Shown piece by piece: positions 1 to 10,936 of a stretch of DNA of 64,000 nucleotides. The stretch lies in contig NC_063068.1 in NCBI RefSeq assembly GCF_022605165.1, positions 310,001 through 374,000 on the forward strand. The letters run 5' to 3'. This stretch comes from Purpureocillium takamizusanense (Eukaryota; Ascomycota; Sordariomycetes; Hypocreales; Ophiocordycipitaceae). Each line of letters opens with the position of its first letter. The first letter of the stretch is position 1. The translations under genes were made by a program, and so were the position numbers. The notes beneath the pieces are model-generated. The model did no database searches. It was not told the DNA's origin and was given only the letters and a program-made list of their open reading frames with translations.

Positions 1-1166
1 ATTGCTGATATCTCGTCGACTATTCTCTGGTAGTCCGCTACACTAAGCGTGCCGGCAGGTCGATTGATAGACATTGTGGTAATAAATATAACCTGAGATT
101 CGAAAGGATGCGTAGGGAGTCAAGTTGTTAAATATGGCTCCGAAGTGGATGTCGTGGAAATTTGAAGGTTTGTTAGAAGGTTTCGTTAGAGCTGGTGTGG
201 GGTAATGCCTCCCTTTATAGCTGAAAGCTGTGAAGCCTGGCGTCCCTTGTGTGTGCCTTAGGCACGTACTGGCACCAACTGTCAGACCGGAAGGGGTCGG
301 ACCGAGATGACTAAGGAAAGAGGGGTCTTGAGATGTCTGAAATGAAGCTATCAGCACACATCACAAGCATCAAGAAGGCCATCAATCAAGGCCACAAGAG
401 GCATCAAATAGGGCCTCAAAACAAGGTCTCAAATCGGCCTATTTGATCATCAATTCAATAGCCTATTTCTAGGCCCCTCAAAGCACCTATTTCGTTGCTT
501 GTGCCGTAACGCACACCCAGACACACATTCCAACTCGGGCCGCGACTCCACTAAAGCTGTCACGTGGCCGACACCAACTTAAGAGGGGCACATCTGCAGA
601 AACACCATACACTACTGGCCCGCGATACGTCCATATCTAGGTTCCTTGCATGTCACCTTAGAACAATACAATATGTCACCCTCAATTCGTTATTTTGGAG
701 TGTTTAAATGGGTTGATGAATGCGGCTTCAATGTGCCACCGGTCATGAAGCTGAGGGCCGTCGCTGTAGGGGCGCCTAGCATGGCCTCCAAGAGAGTCGC
801 CTTGAAGGGAATAGAAACTTAAACATAAACTATAGGAATAGTAATAACAACAGTACTCAATTTATGACCAGTAACCCATTGATAGCAACCTAAACTCTTC
901 AGCGATCCCCATGACAAATTCAGCGTCTGGCCTTATACCTCCGTACCCAGGCCAAGTCTTAGCGGTCTGGACCAGACCAAGACCAAGACGGACCAGACCA
1001 AGACCAAGACAGACCAGACCAAGACCAAGACAGACCAGACCATTCCGATCACTGCAGCGCGGCTTCTTCTATACAAACACGCCTGATGATGAAGCTATAT
1101 TGTCCTCCCACATATATCTTGAGCTCGTTCTAAAGGTGCAAAGGGCCCGATTCCGTCATTCTGCGG
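1..1166. other. Gene-poor left edge
   Basis: No convincing coding region is seen. Open frames here are short and mostly lack an ATG; the longest on the minus strand (43-357) opens with GTG. The stretch 360-480 repeats short 'cctattt'-like words, and a 21-bp minisatellite lies at 971-1042. The right part is the 3' flank of the minus-strand gene ending at 1167. Confidence 0.5.
971..1042. repeat. 21-bp tandem repeat (about 3.5 copies)
   Basis: The unit accagaccaagaccaagacg plus one base recurs at 971-991, 992-1012 and 1013-1033, with a partial fourth copy to about 1042. Copies differ at one position (gg versus ag). Internally the unit is built from 'accaag/accag' words. It sits downstream of the small gene at 1167-1736. 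Confidence 0.9.
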
Positions 1167-1736
1167 TTACTCGGGCTGGTTATTGGCGTTGGCCCAGGGG
1201 TCAGCCATATCGGTTGGCCAGGGAAAAGGATCGTTCGGATGTGGGTCGAAAGCCCACATACAAGTTTGATCGTTGAAAGTTTGGTTGTTGCAGCCCCAGC
1301 AGAAGTATTGATCATCTGGGTGAGTGTAATTCAGAACACCACAGGCGCACCACCAGCCGTTCCCTGCGGGCTCGCTTGATGCGGAGGATCCGGACGACTT
1401 GCTGGATTTGCCGGATTTGCCGGATCCGCTGGACTTGTTAGATTTGCTGGACCTGCTAGAGTCGCTGCTACTTCGACGGCCATTGGATAGAGATTGGTGG
1501 TAGCCCCTAACATTTTGCTCCAAAGACTTCTTAAGCCTACTATAAGAGACTTGTTGGTCATACAGCTCCTGCAGTTTCAGTCTCGCAGGATGCCCATAAA
1601 CAGGATGATCAGTCTGTTTTTCCCAGTGGCGGATGTTCTGCGCGATTGACCGGAGTTCGTTGTCCAATTGATTGATTTGTGCCTGAATCTGCTGCAAGCC
1701 AGACGACGCAGACGATGAGGACTTGGGTTTTGGCAT
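1167..1736 (-). CDS. Ser-rich protein with RanBP2-like zinc finger
   Basis: Single-exon 189-residue frame that opens with ATG (MPKPKSSSSA). An N-terminal predicted coiled/helical region (about residues 14-80) is followed by a low-complexity Ser/Lys/Gly tract built of SGKSGKSSKSSG-like words (about 90-120). The C-terminal third has WWCACGVLNY followed by FCWGC, that is W-C-x-C-x3-N...C-x2-C. This resembles a RanBP2-type zinc finger, except that the first cysteine pair has one intervening residue rather than two or more. The product is hypothetical; RNA or protein binding is only suggested by the finger. It stands alone in a gene-poor stretch, and its neighbours give no clue to function. Confidence 0.55.
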   Translation of the reverse strand: MPKPKSSSSASSGLQQIQAQINQLDNELRSIAQNIRHWEKQTDHPVYGHPARLKLQELYDQQVSYSRLKKSLEQNVRGYHQSLSNGRRSSSDSSRSSKSNKSSGSGKSGKSSKSSGSSASSEPAGNGWWCACGVLNYTHPDDQYFCWGCNNQTFNDQTCMWAFDPHPNDPFPWPTDMADPWANANNQPE

Positions 1737-4700
1737 AATTGCGGTGGGTGTAATTCGAAAAAATATGAATGAGAACTGAAGATGCTTTAGATAAGACTCG
1801 ATGTTGATTTACCTGGCATAAGGGTTCAGTAGAGAGTTTGGGCGACTATTTATACCTGAATAGCGTTGTATTCTCTTCCCTCTCTTCCCCTCTCTTCCCT
1901 TGTTGCCGGTCTATTATTAGATTGACTAAGCATCCTAAACATGGGAATGATAATTAGTTCCTGAACTCATTGGCTTCACAGCTTGCGCCAAACCGCCAAG
2001 ATGGTTGTTCCGAGAGCCGCGCGGCAAAAACGAGGACTTCTGGGAGGTGTTATTGCATCCTATGAAACGACCTACCAGTAACCGCAAAGTGGAAACTGCG
2101 GTCGACTACTTTCCATGACTCTTTGTGTATTTCACTTCGCGACCTCGCCTCATTGGTGGCTGGCCCAATTTGACGCCGGCCTAAAGGCCGGCGTTTACTT
2201 GTTGGTTTCAGGCTTTTGTTTGCACCATCAATCAAATCAGGGATTTTAACCGCCGGCCGAGATGCTTTGCTGCTGGCCCGAGATTTGGACCGATGAGGAG
2301 ATCTCCAAGTATAGAATCGAGGCCATCGACCTGATGGTTGCTCCTTGCGAGAAGAATGACTGGCTAACGCCCAGTCCTACCCAACCACCACTGGCCCAAG
2401 CCGTGACCAAACATCCCGCCGTAGAAATTACGCTAGGCAGTTTGAGGATGTGCTTACTCTCTGCTGCCATCCCCTGTTACTAAGACCCCACACGTCCGTT
2501 TAGACCTATAATATGACTTCTATGACGGATCGTATTATATGCTCTAGCACGTAGCCTAGGGCTACGTAACTAATATAGGGTTTTTAACCTACCGTAGCGT
2601 ACTAGGCGTAGCCTCTTATTTTTCCTCCTTAATTTTAAAGTTCTTATTAAAATATAGTTAGGAATTATGCTGTGGCTCTAAGACGCAAGTTGGTCCATGG
2701 GAATATACTGCGGGGTTGACGTCCAGGCTTCATACACTCCTAAACCTCAGTGACTCAGCCCTGATATAACATTGAAATAAGAAATAGAGGGAAGTCTGGC
2801 TAGGCAACGGTCTAACGACTCGTTAATGGAATTTTGCTCACGTCTTGAACACTGAAGCACTCTAGCTCCGCAGCTCTCCCCATCGGCTGTACGCGCCAGC
2901 CGAGTTTCCCGACGGATCTACGTTAGAGACACGTAGCACGCCGGGTCTTAGGCATGATCTTGCGACTGCCCAGAATGCCACTGCTTCCTACGTGCTTAAT
3001 TGTAAGATTTCTTAGCTGTCCCTGTCTTGTATATTGCTAAGCATTATCATAAGCCAACGCGCAGAGTAACAGGTGACTTACTTTCTGGTCATCATCGGTC
3101 CCGAGCAAGGCAGTTACTTGTTCGCTTTACCAACTACTTGCATATAGAGAGATTGCAGGACATCCTGGCTGACCATTTACACGACTAAGTAGTCGGTGGT
3201 CGTGACATTCAGCCCCAGATAGATACATAACCCGTCAAATGGTGCCCCAAGCATGTCAGACCAGGTTACCATCATTGGAACACGACGACCACAGATTCTC
3301 GCGACAATTCACCACCAGATTTGATCCTTCTCCAACTTTAAATCAACACCTAAGCCACCAAGTACCGGAATTTCTCGTGCCTCATTGCCTTCCTCCGTTT
3401 ACATGCCAGACATGTGCTGGTCAGCTCCAACACTACAGCCAACTATTGTGGTGAGCCCCCGCCGGTCCCCGCGAGAATGAGCAAGCACTCACGCAGACCC
3501 GAACATGAGCAGCACATTGCGACAAGAGGCTCGATGACTTGCAGAATCAATCGCAGGCTACTCGCTTGGTACTGTCGTTGCGTACGCAGTACTCCCCATC
3601 GTTTGAGCACTGCGTTCACCTTGCGTTAGCGCGAGCCAAAGCCATGAAAAGAGTACCTCTGCTCACTCGGCCCGTGTCGGTGTCGGGACATTTCTCTGTG
3701 AGCCAGTAGAATGGTGGTCCGACAGCTGATCTCCGTTGCAGCTTGGGGGCTGGAAGCCCGTCACGCCACTGCTTGCCATCGGTGAATCCATGTTTCACCT
3801 TGAATGTGCACTCATTGGTGGCCTGGCAACAAGTCTGATCCCATTGTTAGCTTTTGCCCACTCTCACTGCCACTTTTTCGGGGCGAGTGCGCTGTCTAGA
3901 GAGCACAGAGATCTTTCACTCACCCCATGCGAAAGATACTGTCAATCGCTCCACATGAGCGGAATACAATCAGTATATTCCCAAAAGTAGAACGGACAGG
4001 GATCATTACCGAGAAATCTATTCCCCTAACTGCCTGAGTTAGGAGGAACAGGATCAGAGCGCCCTGAGATCTCATTTTGCTGCTTCTTGCTTCATTCGGC
4101 GTATCGGGTCGCTTCAATTTCATAGAATGGTTCGAGATACCCCTAGATCATATATATGGGCCGCGATTTGGCTGGTCATGACCATGCTGCTGCAGCATAA
4201 ACCCCGCAGCCCTCACGTGGTTGAAAGAAATAGTCACGACGTCGACTAATGATACATGTAGGAGCTTTCCAGCAAGTAAGCTCCTCTGATCCACGACGCG
4301 TATTGCTGGAAGAAGTGAATATCGTGTGGTCATATCAGACGCACGAACCTTCGACGAGGTTTTTTTTTCTCTCTTTCTCAAACGTAGCCCTATGCACGTC
4401 CCATAATCTTCTATACGAATCGCAGCCTGCTAACCTGAATGGGATCGTCGAGTCTCACCTCCCAGGTTCGTGGCTATTAGTGACGTGGGCGCTAGCTCTA
4501 TTGCCTAGTTCAAACATGGTTTGACCAGCATCGGGTCAAGCTATTGCCTCGTTTGTGATCGGTGCGCCTAGTGTTTTCAGATGCGTCGCCCGGGGTGTCT
4601 CATACAAGCTTAGGGCGTCCGATTATGGGACGAGGCCGAGCCTATATTCGTACTGCACATTGAGAGCAGAAAGTGGCAATGACACACGTGTGGGCCTGGC

Positions 4701-5278
4701 AAACAGTCAACTGGGTATTGTTACTTAATTTTTAGTATGTTCTGCTCAGGGTCGCACTATTCGTCACGGTGACGCGGATGCAGACCTTGGGTGCGTTGAC
4801 CCCTTGAGGATAATTGGGAGCCTGTACGGCCGGCCATTGGGAGTGCGGGCGCGGAGCTTCGCGGGTTGAACTTAATGTCCCACGGCGCAGCTCGTGGAGC
4901 GCGTGTGAGCATCCGACCTTGTGGAAGTTGGTTTTTCAGCCTCACGAATCGCGACCCAAAGGCTGGCCACGACATCGAAGTTCAGCTGTCTCTAGTGCCA
5001 CGGCGCCCGGGTCTCGGTTCAGAGCCTTAAAGATACTAACTCAATGCATACTTTAAGCACGATGCGGCAGGAAATAGCCTGAATCGTCAAGCTGCCGTCC
5101 CGCCGTTGTCAGCGCTTGTTCGTACATTATTCCACCAGACATCGTGTGGCGTTCGGCAGAGCCGGGAACTCGAGACTAATGCCTACTTCCTGGAATATCT
5201 CGAGTTTTGGAGGTTCTCAAACCACATTCCATGGCTGTGAGGAACGGACACCAACTGATACACCACAAAAAGCAAACA
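1737..5278. other. 3.5 kb gene-poor stretch
   Basis: No gene is supported. Open frames are all under 100 codons and show no recognisable domain. The stretch contains a perfect 22-bp hairpin (2173-2194), and an AT-rich block at about 2500-2680 with a short inverted repeat (cgtagcc / ggctacg, about 2552-2568). The AT-rich block could be a remnant of a decayed mobile element, but I see no transposase or long terminal repeat. Confidence 0.4.
2173..2194. repeat. Perfect 10-bp inverted repeat (hairpin)
   Basis: acgccggcct and aggccggcgt are exact reverse complements separated by AA. The GC-rich stem stands out in a region of mixed composition. No gene end lies immediately next to it, so a terminator role is not supported. 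Confidence 0.85.
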
Positions 5279-6130
5279 ATGGCATCGACCTCAACCATGA
5301 CCGCCATCTCCGTGGAAGGGGATAACGCAATTGCCCCCGCTTATGAAGTTAGGCTGCAGCTTGATCCACTTGCCGTCTTGGACGCGGGCCGCAATCTCAA
5401 AAGCAATGTCCTGTCCGCACTTGGGCTACCTGCAACCGCCACGCAGATGAACGTGGGGTTCCTCGACACGAGCTGTACTGAAATCTACAACGCGGGATGG
5501 TGTGTCCGAGTCTGCCGAGTTGAGTGCTCATCTGGCTTGAAGCTCACGTATGAGAGATGGTCCGACATCACTGGAGAGGCCATTGATGAGGCGCTTACTG
5601 CCGCAAATGAGAGGGGTTTCAAGCTGAACGAGAAAGACCACGAGATCCAGGTCATATGGGGTCATAGGACACAGACACTCGCAATACGCTGCAACAAAGA
5701 GGCCGGACCGACGGATGGTACGGGCGTGGACTTGCCGAGCACAAGAGACGCGCGCAGACTACTAAGGGAGCAGGCTCCTGACCAGTTCGACAATTGGGGC
5801 TGCAAGAAATGGGGGACCACAACGCTGGCAGCAACAAGATTCTTTGGGCCAGTCATGGTCGGACGCTCGATTGGCGACTGGGAGGGGATGGAGCTGCAAG
5901 TCGAGGTATGGCACGTCCTGGACGCCGAAGGGACCGGGCTCGAGTGTATCGTGGAGGCGTCTTTCGAGACTGACGACCGCGTGACGGCTGCAAACGAGGG
6001 AACGCGGCTCCAACAATTCCTGACGGGCAAGGGCTGGTTCCTAGCGGAAGACTCGTCGAAGACGCAGCTCATCATGGAGCGCTATGGTTGCTTTCCCGGG
6101 CTGGAGAACACGGATCTGAAGGAATGCTGA
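5279..6130 (+). CDS. CYTH-like domain protein (hypothetical)
   Basis: A 283-residue single-exon frame. I chose the ATG at 5279 because its context is strong (A at -3, G at +4); an in-frame ATG at 5231 has a poor context. From about residue 20 the protein reads YEVRLQLDPLAVLDAG, then GFLDTSCTEIYNAGWCVRVC and LTYERW, followed by a second block with WGCKKWGTTTLAATRFFGPV and WEGMELQVEVWHV. Alternating charged beta-strand-like segments of this sort recall fungal CYTH (triphosphate tunnel) proteins, although the classical ExExK signature is not intact. Function is unknown; a phosphate-binding or hydrolase role is inference. No signal peptide or membrane segment is visible. Confidence 0.5.
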   Translation: MASTSTMTAISVEGDNAIAPAYEVRLQLDPLAVLDAGRNLKSNVLSALGLPATATQMNVGFLDTSCTEIYNAGWCVRVCRVECSSGLKLTYERWSDITGEAIDEALTAANERGFKLNEKDHEIQVIWGHRTQTLAIRCNKEAGPTDGTGVDLPSTRDARRLLREQAPDQFDNWGCKKWGTTTLAATRFFGPVMVGRSIGDWEGMELQVEVWHVLDAEGTGLECIVEASFETDDRVTAANEGTRLQQFLTGKGWFLAEDSSKTQLIMERYGCFPGLENTDLKEC

Positions 6131-6646
6131 TTGTCCTCATGAGACCGGCTTGGGGGCGATTGTCATGCATGCCTAGTAGCATGCGAGTACCCTCTTTCCT
6201 TAGTATCCTTCCTGAAATGAGGAATTTGGGCCTGTTAGGAGTTGCCGTCGCAGTGAATGCGATTCGGTCCATAAGAGACGACTGGCTGTGGCCTCATGCC
6301 GTGGTGTGATTTGAAGCTCGTGGTGTGAGATCCCGCGCCCCCGTGGGGAGTGCTCACGGACAATTGAGCCCAGCTGAATCCAGGAACGAATTGAGGGTGA
6401 CGTGACAAGCAACCGTAAATGGCAGGTCACCAGACGTGATGAAAAGTTTAAACGGCTCACAAGCGCCCATCGTCTCCCAGTCCCCGTTGTGGCGTGCGGG
6501 CACAATGTCATGATGCACATGTGACATCAACAGGGTCCTGCGACCGAGGGGGCCACGAGGGACATGGACAAAATATCTTTATCCACAGCTCCCGCCCTAC
6601 AAAGGGCTGTTGTCTCGTGTGTGAATTACAGTGCAACTCGCTCAAG
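6131..6646. other. Intergenic, no gene seen
   Basis: 3' flank of the CYTH-like gene and presumed promoter of the small gene at 6647. Nothing distinctive was found. Confidence 0.5.
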
Positions 6647-7078
6647 ATGACAGATGCACACACAAGCCCTTCAAAAGGCGCGCGCGACGCGCCCAACGCA
6701 GCACCAGTGGATGCCCAGCGTCCTCCTCCTCGCCGTACCAGCGCGCCCGTGATCAACGAGGCGGCCATCCGAGCGCTGCATGGCACAACGGAATCGCTCG
6801 CGGCGCGGCAGGGCTCGTACACGGACCCGGTGCTCGGGACGTACGAGGAGCACTCGGACTTTGCCACCGTGGAAGGCTGGCGGCATCACCGAGAGACAGT
6901 GGACGCGCATGGGGCGTACCACGTAGTCGACATTGACCTCAGGCGCGACGGCAGCATCCACGTGCACAAGGAAGACGAAAACCCGGCGACGGGACAGAGC
7001 TCGGTCAGGGACTATGAGCACAGTGATAACCTAGGGCGGCGGCTGTCGGACATGGCTGGCGACGGACGTGGCACTTGA
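6647..7078 (+). CDS. Small hypothetical protein
   Basis: A 143-residue frame from the ATG at 6647 (MTDAHTSPSKG). The longer open frame upstream is judged to be leader because it begins without an ATG. The N-terminal 40 residues are rich in Pro, Ala and Arg and probably disordered. The rest is hydrophilic, with YEEHSDFATVEGWRHHRETV and VVDIDLRRDGSIHVHKEDE, which suggests a small mixed alpha/beta fold. No motif, signal peptide or membrane segment is recognised. Codon use is GC-rich like the neighbours, which supports a real gene, but there is no family assignment. Confidence 0.5.
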   Translation: MTDAHTSPSKGARDAPNAAPVDAQRPPPRRTSAPVINEAAIRALHGTTESLAARQGSYTDPVLGTYEEHSDFATVEGWRHHRETVDAHGAYHVVDIDLRRDGSIHVHKEDENPATGQSSVRDYEHSDNLGRRLSDMAGDGRGT

Positions 7079-8190
7079 GGGACGCGGGACGTGCGGGCGA
7101 GCGCTGGGCGTTTGGGCGGATGTGGGAGCGATGATGGCTGATTGCGTGTTGAGTTGGCCTTTCGACTGTGGCCCTCGGAATGCCATGGCAAGCAAGATGA
7201 GGGAGCGAGCAAACTTGTTATTTGTTTGCAGGCCAGCCCCGCGGTAGCCGCCGGAAGAACGGAGAGCGGGCAAGGAAGGGGTGACGACAGGGTGCCCATG
7301 TCAGTATCAGCCAGGTCAGTTAGTACCTTGATGCCTAGTACTACCTAATAAAGCGAATTGCATTTTTTACAGCATGATGAGCAAATTCGGACTGAGTGCC
7401 TGCCCTCTAGGGCCTCTAAAGTACTGTTCTCTACTAATAGGCAAGGATAGTAACTTAGTACTAATGTAGAGAGCCCTTTGAATTTCATGGAAGGAAGCAC
7501 GAGCGTTTCTCCGCTCCGAGCTTCACGCAGGTGACATGGGTAGGTACTAACCTAGGCAGTGACGCAGCTCCTTCCTCGGTTGCTGCTGGGACCACTACTT
7601 CGTACGTAAGGTACGTAGTAAGGTAGGTACCTTAGTCACTGGCAAAGCCGGAGTACCGGACAGGCAGGCACCTTCCCTTGCCTTGCGGCCCAGTGCTCCA
7701 CGCTCCCATTCGTCAGCTGCAGCCGGCTTTCTGCGACCCACCTCAGACCCTGCCGCGTCCACTTCCTTGGCTCCGAAATGCTGGTCACCCAATGTTCAGC
7801 GAGTCGAGCAACTTCCGACATCAACATCAATCCAACTTGCACTTCGGCGTGTCTTTGTGCCTCAACGACACCACAGACAGCCTGCGCACGCGTAACGCCA
7901 ATTGCGTCACCACGGCTTCACGACAACACATTAAACGACCGCAGCCTCGTCAGCTCCCGCGCCACCTATGGAAGCTTCCCAATAGCCCCGACCCTTCGCA
8001 GCCCAGCTGCTTGTCCAGAACCATCCCGAAGACCGTGCGCGAGAAACTGCATAGCCCCCCGCTCGCTGTCGGCGCGTCACCATGGTCGTTCTCGAGCTCG
8101 GCCTCGCAGTATGTCGACCCAGATGCTTCGCGCCTCCTGCCTAACTCCCGCCTAACCCTCACCCGCGCGGCCCGGCTGACATGGATAAAG
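7079..8190. other. Intergenic, upstream of TAM41
   Basis: No gene is supported. The stretch is unusual for repeated 'ggta/tacc' words, including inverted repeats such as taaggta-gg-tacctta at 7619-7634 and further copies around 7310-7350 and 7535-7560. The open frame running into TAM41 from 7678 begins with TTG and encodes Pro/Ser/Arg-rich sequence, so it is treated as 5' leader. Confidence 0.5.
7619..7634. repeat. Inverted repeat TAAGGTA-GG-TACCTTA
   Basis: Perfect 7-bp arms around a GG centre, about 560 bp upstream of the TAM41 start. It is part of a cluster of ggta/tacc words in this intergenic region; a similar element recurs at 14489-14512. Confidence 0.8.
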
Positions 8191-9807
8191 ATGGCGGCGA
8201 GGCCGATAGTCTCAACAATTGCCATTCGTACAGGCCCTAGGTTATCACCTTCGCGCGCGCAGTTGATAATCAGATACCGCCGCCTCGCGCAAGTCGGCCA
8301 GCCCCGATGGAGCTCAAACTTCACCTCCCGGGAAGATGCGCCGAGCTCTTCGCCCGGATCCTCGTCAGCTTCGCCGTCCTCCGCACCTCCATCCACAGCG
8401 ACTAGTACGTCTTCCGAATCGTTCGCCTCTGGACGGAAGAAAAAAGAGTCGGCGGGCGGCAAGTTCAACCTCTACGGCGACGACTGGGAGGACTCGGTCG
8501 ACTTCGCTATCAAGTCCTTCGAAGACTTGCCTCATCGTCTGTTTGGCGTCAATCAGCACATGATTATAAACTACGAGCTCAAGGAGGCCCTGCGCATCAT
8601 GCTACGACAGTTCAATGCACCTATTGTGTACTGCTTCGCCTACGGCTCAGGTGTGTTCCCACAAGAGGACACGAGCGGCCGTAGCATCACCGAAGCCGAA
8701 TTCCGCGCGGTGCATCCCAAGCCTCCCGAGGCCCTGGTCAAGGCACAAAAGGGTTCTCCCAAGATGATCGACTTTATATTTGGTGTGTCGCATACGCAAC
8801 ATTGGCACTCCATAAACATGAAGCAGCACCGGGACCACTACTCAGGCATCGCCTCCCTTGGCTCGGGATTCGTCTCGCGAGTGCAGAGCTGGGGCGCCGG
8901 CGTCTATTTCAACCCTTATATCGAAATGAACGGTATGCTTATCAAGTACGGTGTCACCAGCATCGACAACCTCGTCAAGGACCTCTCCACATGGGATAAC
9001 CTGTATCTGGCGGGCCGCCTTCAAAAACCCGTCAAGATTCTGCGCGACCACCCACAGGTTCGCCTCGCCAATCAACACAACCTCATCGCCGCTGTTCGCA
9101 CCGCTCTCCTCCTGCTCCCGCCAGACTTCACCGAGACGCAGCTCTACAGCACCATCGCGGGGCTCAGCTACCTCGGCGACCCGCGCATGGCCCTGCCGAC
9201 GGAGAATAAGAACAAGGTTGACAATATTGTCAACAACAACGTCGTCCATTTCCGCCGACTCTACGCACCTCTGATCAAGACGCTCCCCAACGTAGCTTTT
9301 ACTAGCCCGGTCCGTCTCGACGATGAGGACTGGGTACTTGACCCCTTGGCCGACACCAAGCTTCAACAGGATATGGACCCCGTCAAGCGCGGCAACATGG
9401 TCAGGCGCCTACCTCGCAGCTTCCAATCCCGTCTTTACTTCCAATACCAGAAGAAGTTTCACATGCCTCGCGAGGAGTTCAACCGCATGATGGAAGCATC
9501 GTCCGACGACGGCAGCTCCATCAAGCGTCGACAGGGCGGTGAGTTCGAACAGCGCATCGCACGCGATGACCCAGCGGACCTGCAACATATCGTGCGCCAG
9601 GTTATCAAGCAGACGGTCAACTGGCCGAGCACGACGCAGAGCATCAAGGGCCTGCTTATGGGCGGCTGGGGCCGTACTTTCAGATACCTGGGCGAAAAGT
9701 ACGCCAAGTGGAAAAAGGGCCGCAAAGATGCCGCGGCTAAGAAACCGGAGCCTCAGGACCAAGAAAGGGCCAGTGGCCACAGCAGCAGCGAGAAGAAGGA
9801 AGAGTAA
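8191..9807 (+). CDS. TAM41: Mitochondrial CDP-diacylglycerol synthase Tam41
   Basis: A 538-residue single-exon protein of the Tam41/Mmp37 family. The family makes CDP-diacylglycerol from CTP and phosphatidic acid at the matrix side of the inner mitochondrial membrane, the first step toward cardiolipin. The ATG at 8191 is chosen because it begins an Arg-rich, acid-poor presequence (MAARPIVSTIAIRTG). After a Ser/Pro-rich linker the nucleotidyltransferase-like core starts near residue 105 and includes YCFAYGSGVFPQ (Y151-G152-S153-G154) and MIDFIFGV (D194), the metal and nucleotide-binding region. The C-terminal 60 residues are highly charged (KKGRKDAAAKK, SSSEKKEE), a common fungal extension. 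The gene is convergent with SYP1, with about 1.1 kb between the stops. Confidence 0.93.
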   Translation: MAARPIVSTIAIRTGPRLSPSRAQLIIRYRRLAQVGQPRWSSNFTSREDAPSSSPGSSSASPSSAPPSTATSTSSESFASGRKKKESAGGKFNLYGDDWEDSVDFAIKSFEDLPHRLFGVNQHMIINYELKEALRIMLRQFNAPIVYCFAYGSGVFPQEDTSGRSITEAEFRAVHPKPPEALVKAQKGSPKMIDFIFGVSHTQHWHSINMKQHRDHYSGIASLGSGFVSRVQSWGAGVYFNPYIEMNGMLIKYGVTSIDNLVKDLSTWDNLYLAGRLQKPVKILRDHPQVRLANQHNLIAAVRTALLLLPPDFTETQLYSTIAGLSYLGDPRMALPTENKNKVDNIVNNNVVHFRRLYAPLIKTLPNVAFTSPVRLDDEDWVLDPLADTKLQQDMDPVKRGNMVRRLPRSFQSRLYFQYQKKFHMPREEFNRMMEASSDDGSSIKRRQGGEFEQRIARDDPADLQHIVRQVIKQTVNWPSTTQSIKGLLMGGWGRTFRYLGEKYAKWKKGRKDAAAKKPEPQDQERASGHSSSEKKEE

Positions 9808-10936
9808 GGGCAAGGCAGCGCTCCCTCTGTCCCCTGTACATATTGATCTGTATTGTAGCATTACTGGGCATGGCACCACAACAACCCTTGGCACGCGTAT
9901 GGCACGCGTCCTGGTGGGAAGATCGCGGTGGACTTTTCTTCTTCTGCAGGCTACTGCGTCCGGGACAACTCGCATTGCCTTTTCGGGGCTCTTTTCTTTT
10001 GTTTGGGTCTGACCTCGCCGTCGGAGACGCTAGGCGACGACTGGACAGGGACGAGCATTGGGTGGAGGGCACGCATAGGTTTGGGCATGATCGGAGTTTG
10101 AACGGTGGAAGTCAACAGAACAAAAGCCAGTGGGCACCACAGGATAGACAAAAGAGACAGATATCAACAAACGACTAGCACGATGTCGGAGGACCTTGTC
10201 TCCGCTGTCGGGAGATTCGGGCTCAACACGGCGGACGTCGGCGCCGCGCAGAGAGAATCGAGTTGGTCCCGAGATGGGAGTAAGAAAGCCGTATTTGTAT
10301 TCATACAACCTACTACTATTGGACGCGAGGTCCCTGATGCCTTGTCATAACCCCCCCTTGCCATCCTCCCACTTGTTACTGCTACTGCTACTGCTACCGA
10401 CTTCGTAATGCCCTACTCGACAACGAGACATCGTACTGTACGTATTGTTGCTTTGTAGGGGAGGAGGAAAACGGGCGGGAATCAACTAAGATATCTGTGC
10501 GGGTGTCCAAACTTCTTCCAAGCTGAATCAACCTCAATCTTCGCCGTCGCCTACTCCACCAACTCTCCATGTCTCTCCACCTGTTCTTGGTCTTCGTCTT
10601 CCTCTTGCTCTTGGGCCCTCCTCCCTTCTCCTCCTCTCAGCCATGGCGACAGCTGTCGCTGCCGCTGCTGATGCGTACAGCGATACCTCAAGAATCTGTG
10701 ACCGGTAGAATGGTTGCAAGAAAGATAAAACAAACGAAAAGATGAAAATGGTTGGGCTGCCCGCGCTTCTTAAAGACGGACAAGAACAGAGGCATAGTCG
10801 CCAGGCCAGCGGACGCACAGGGGACAACTCCAGGCGGGATGCGGAAAATGAGAAAGAACGTAGCTGGGCATGCATGGCCAGGAAGAAAGATGGCCCAAGC
10901 ATCTCCATCCACGGTACTTGGAAAGGCTCTCTCTTC
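9808..10936. other. Convergent intergenic region TAM41/SYP1
   Basis: Presumed 3' ends of the two converging genes. It includes a short ctactg microsatellite near 10380-10397. Open frames here are short and show no domain. Confidence 0.5.

Noticed and set aside
43..357. 104-codon minus-strand open frame at the left edge
   Set aside because: Opens with GTG and has no ATG-anchored coding signal or motif.
7678..8190. N-terminal extension of TAM41 by 171 codons
   Set aside because: It starts with TTG and is low-complexity Pro/Ser/Arg sequence; the ATG at 8191 begins a proper mitochondrial presequence.
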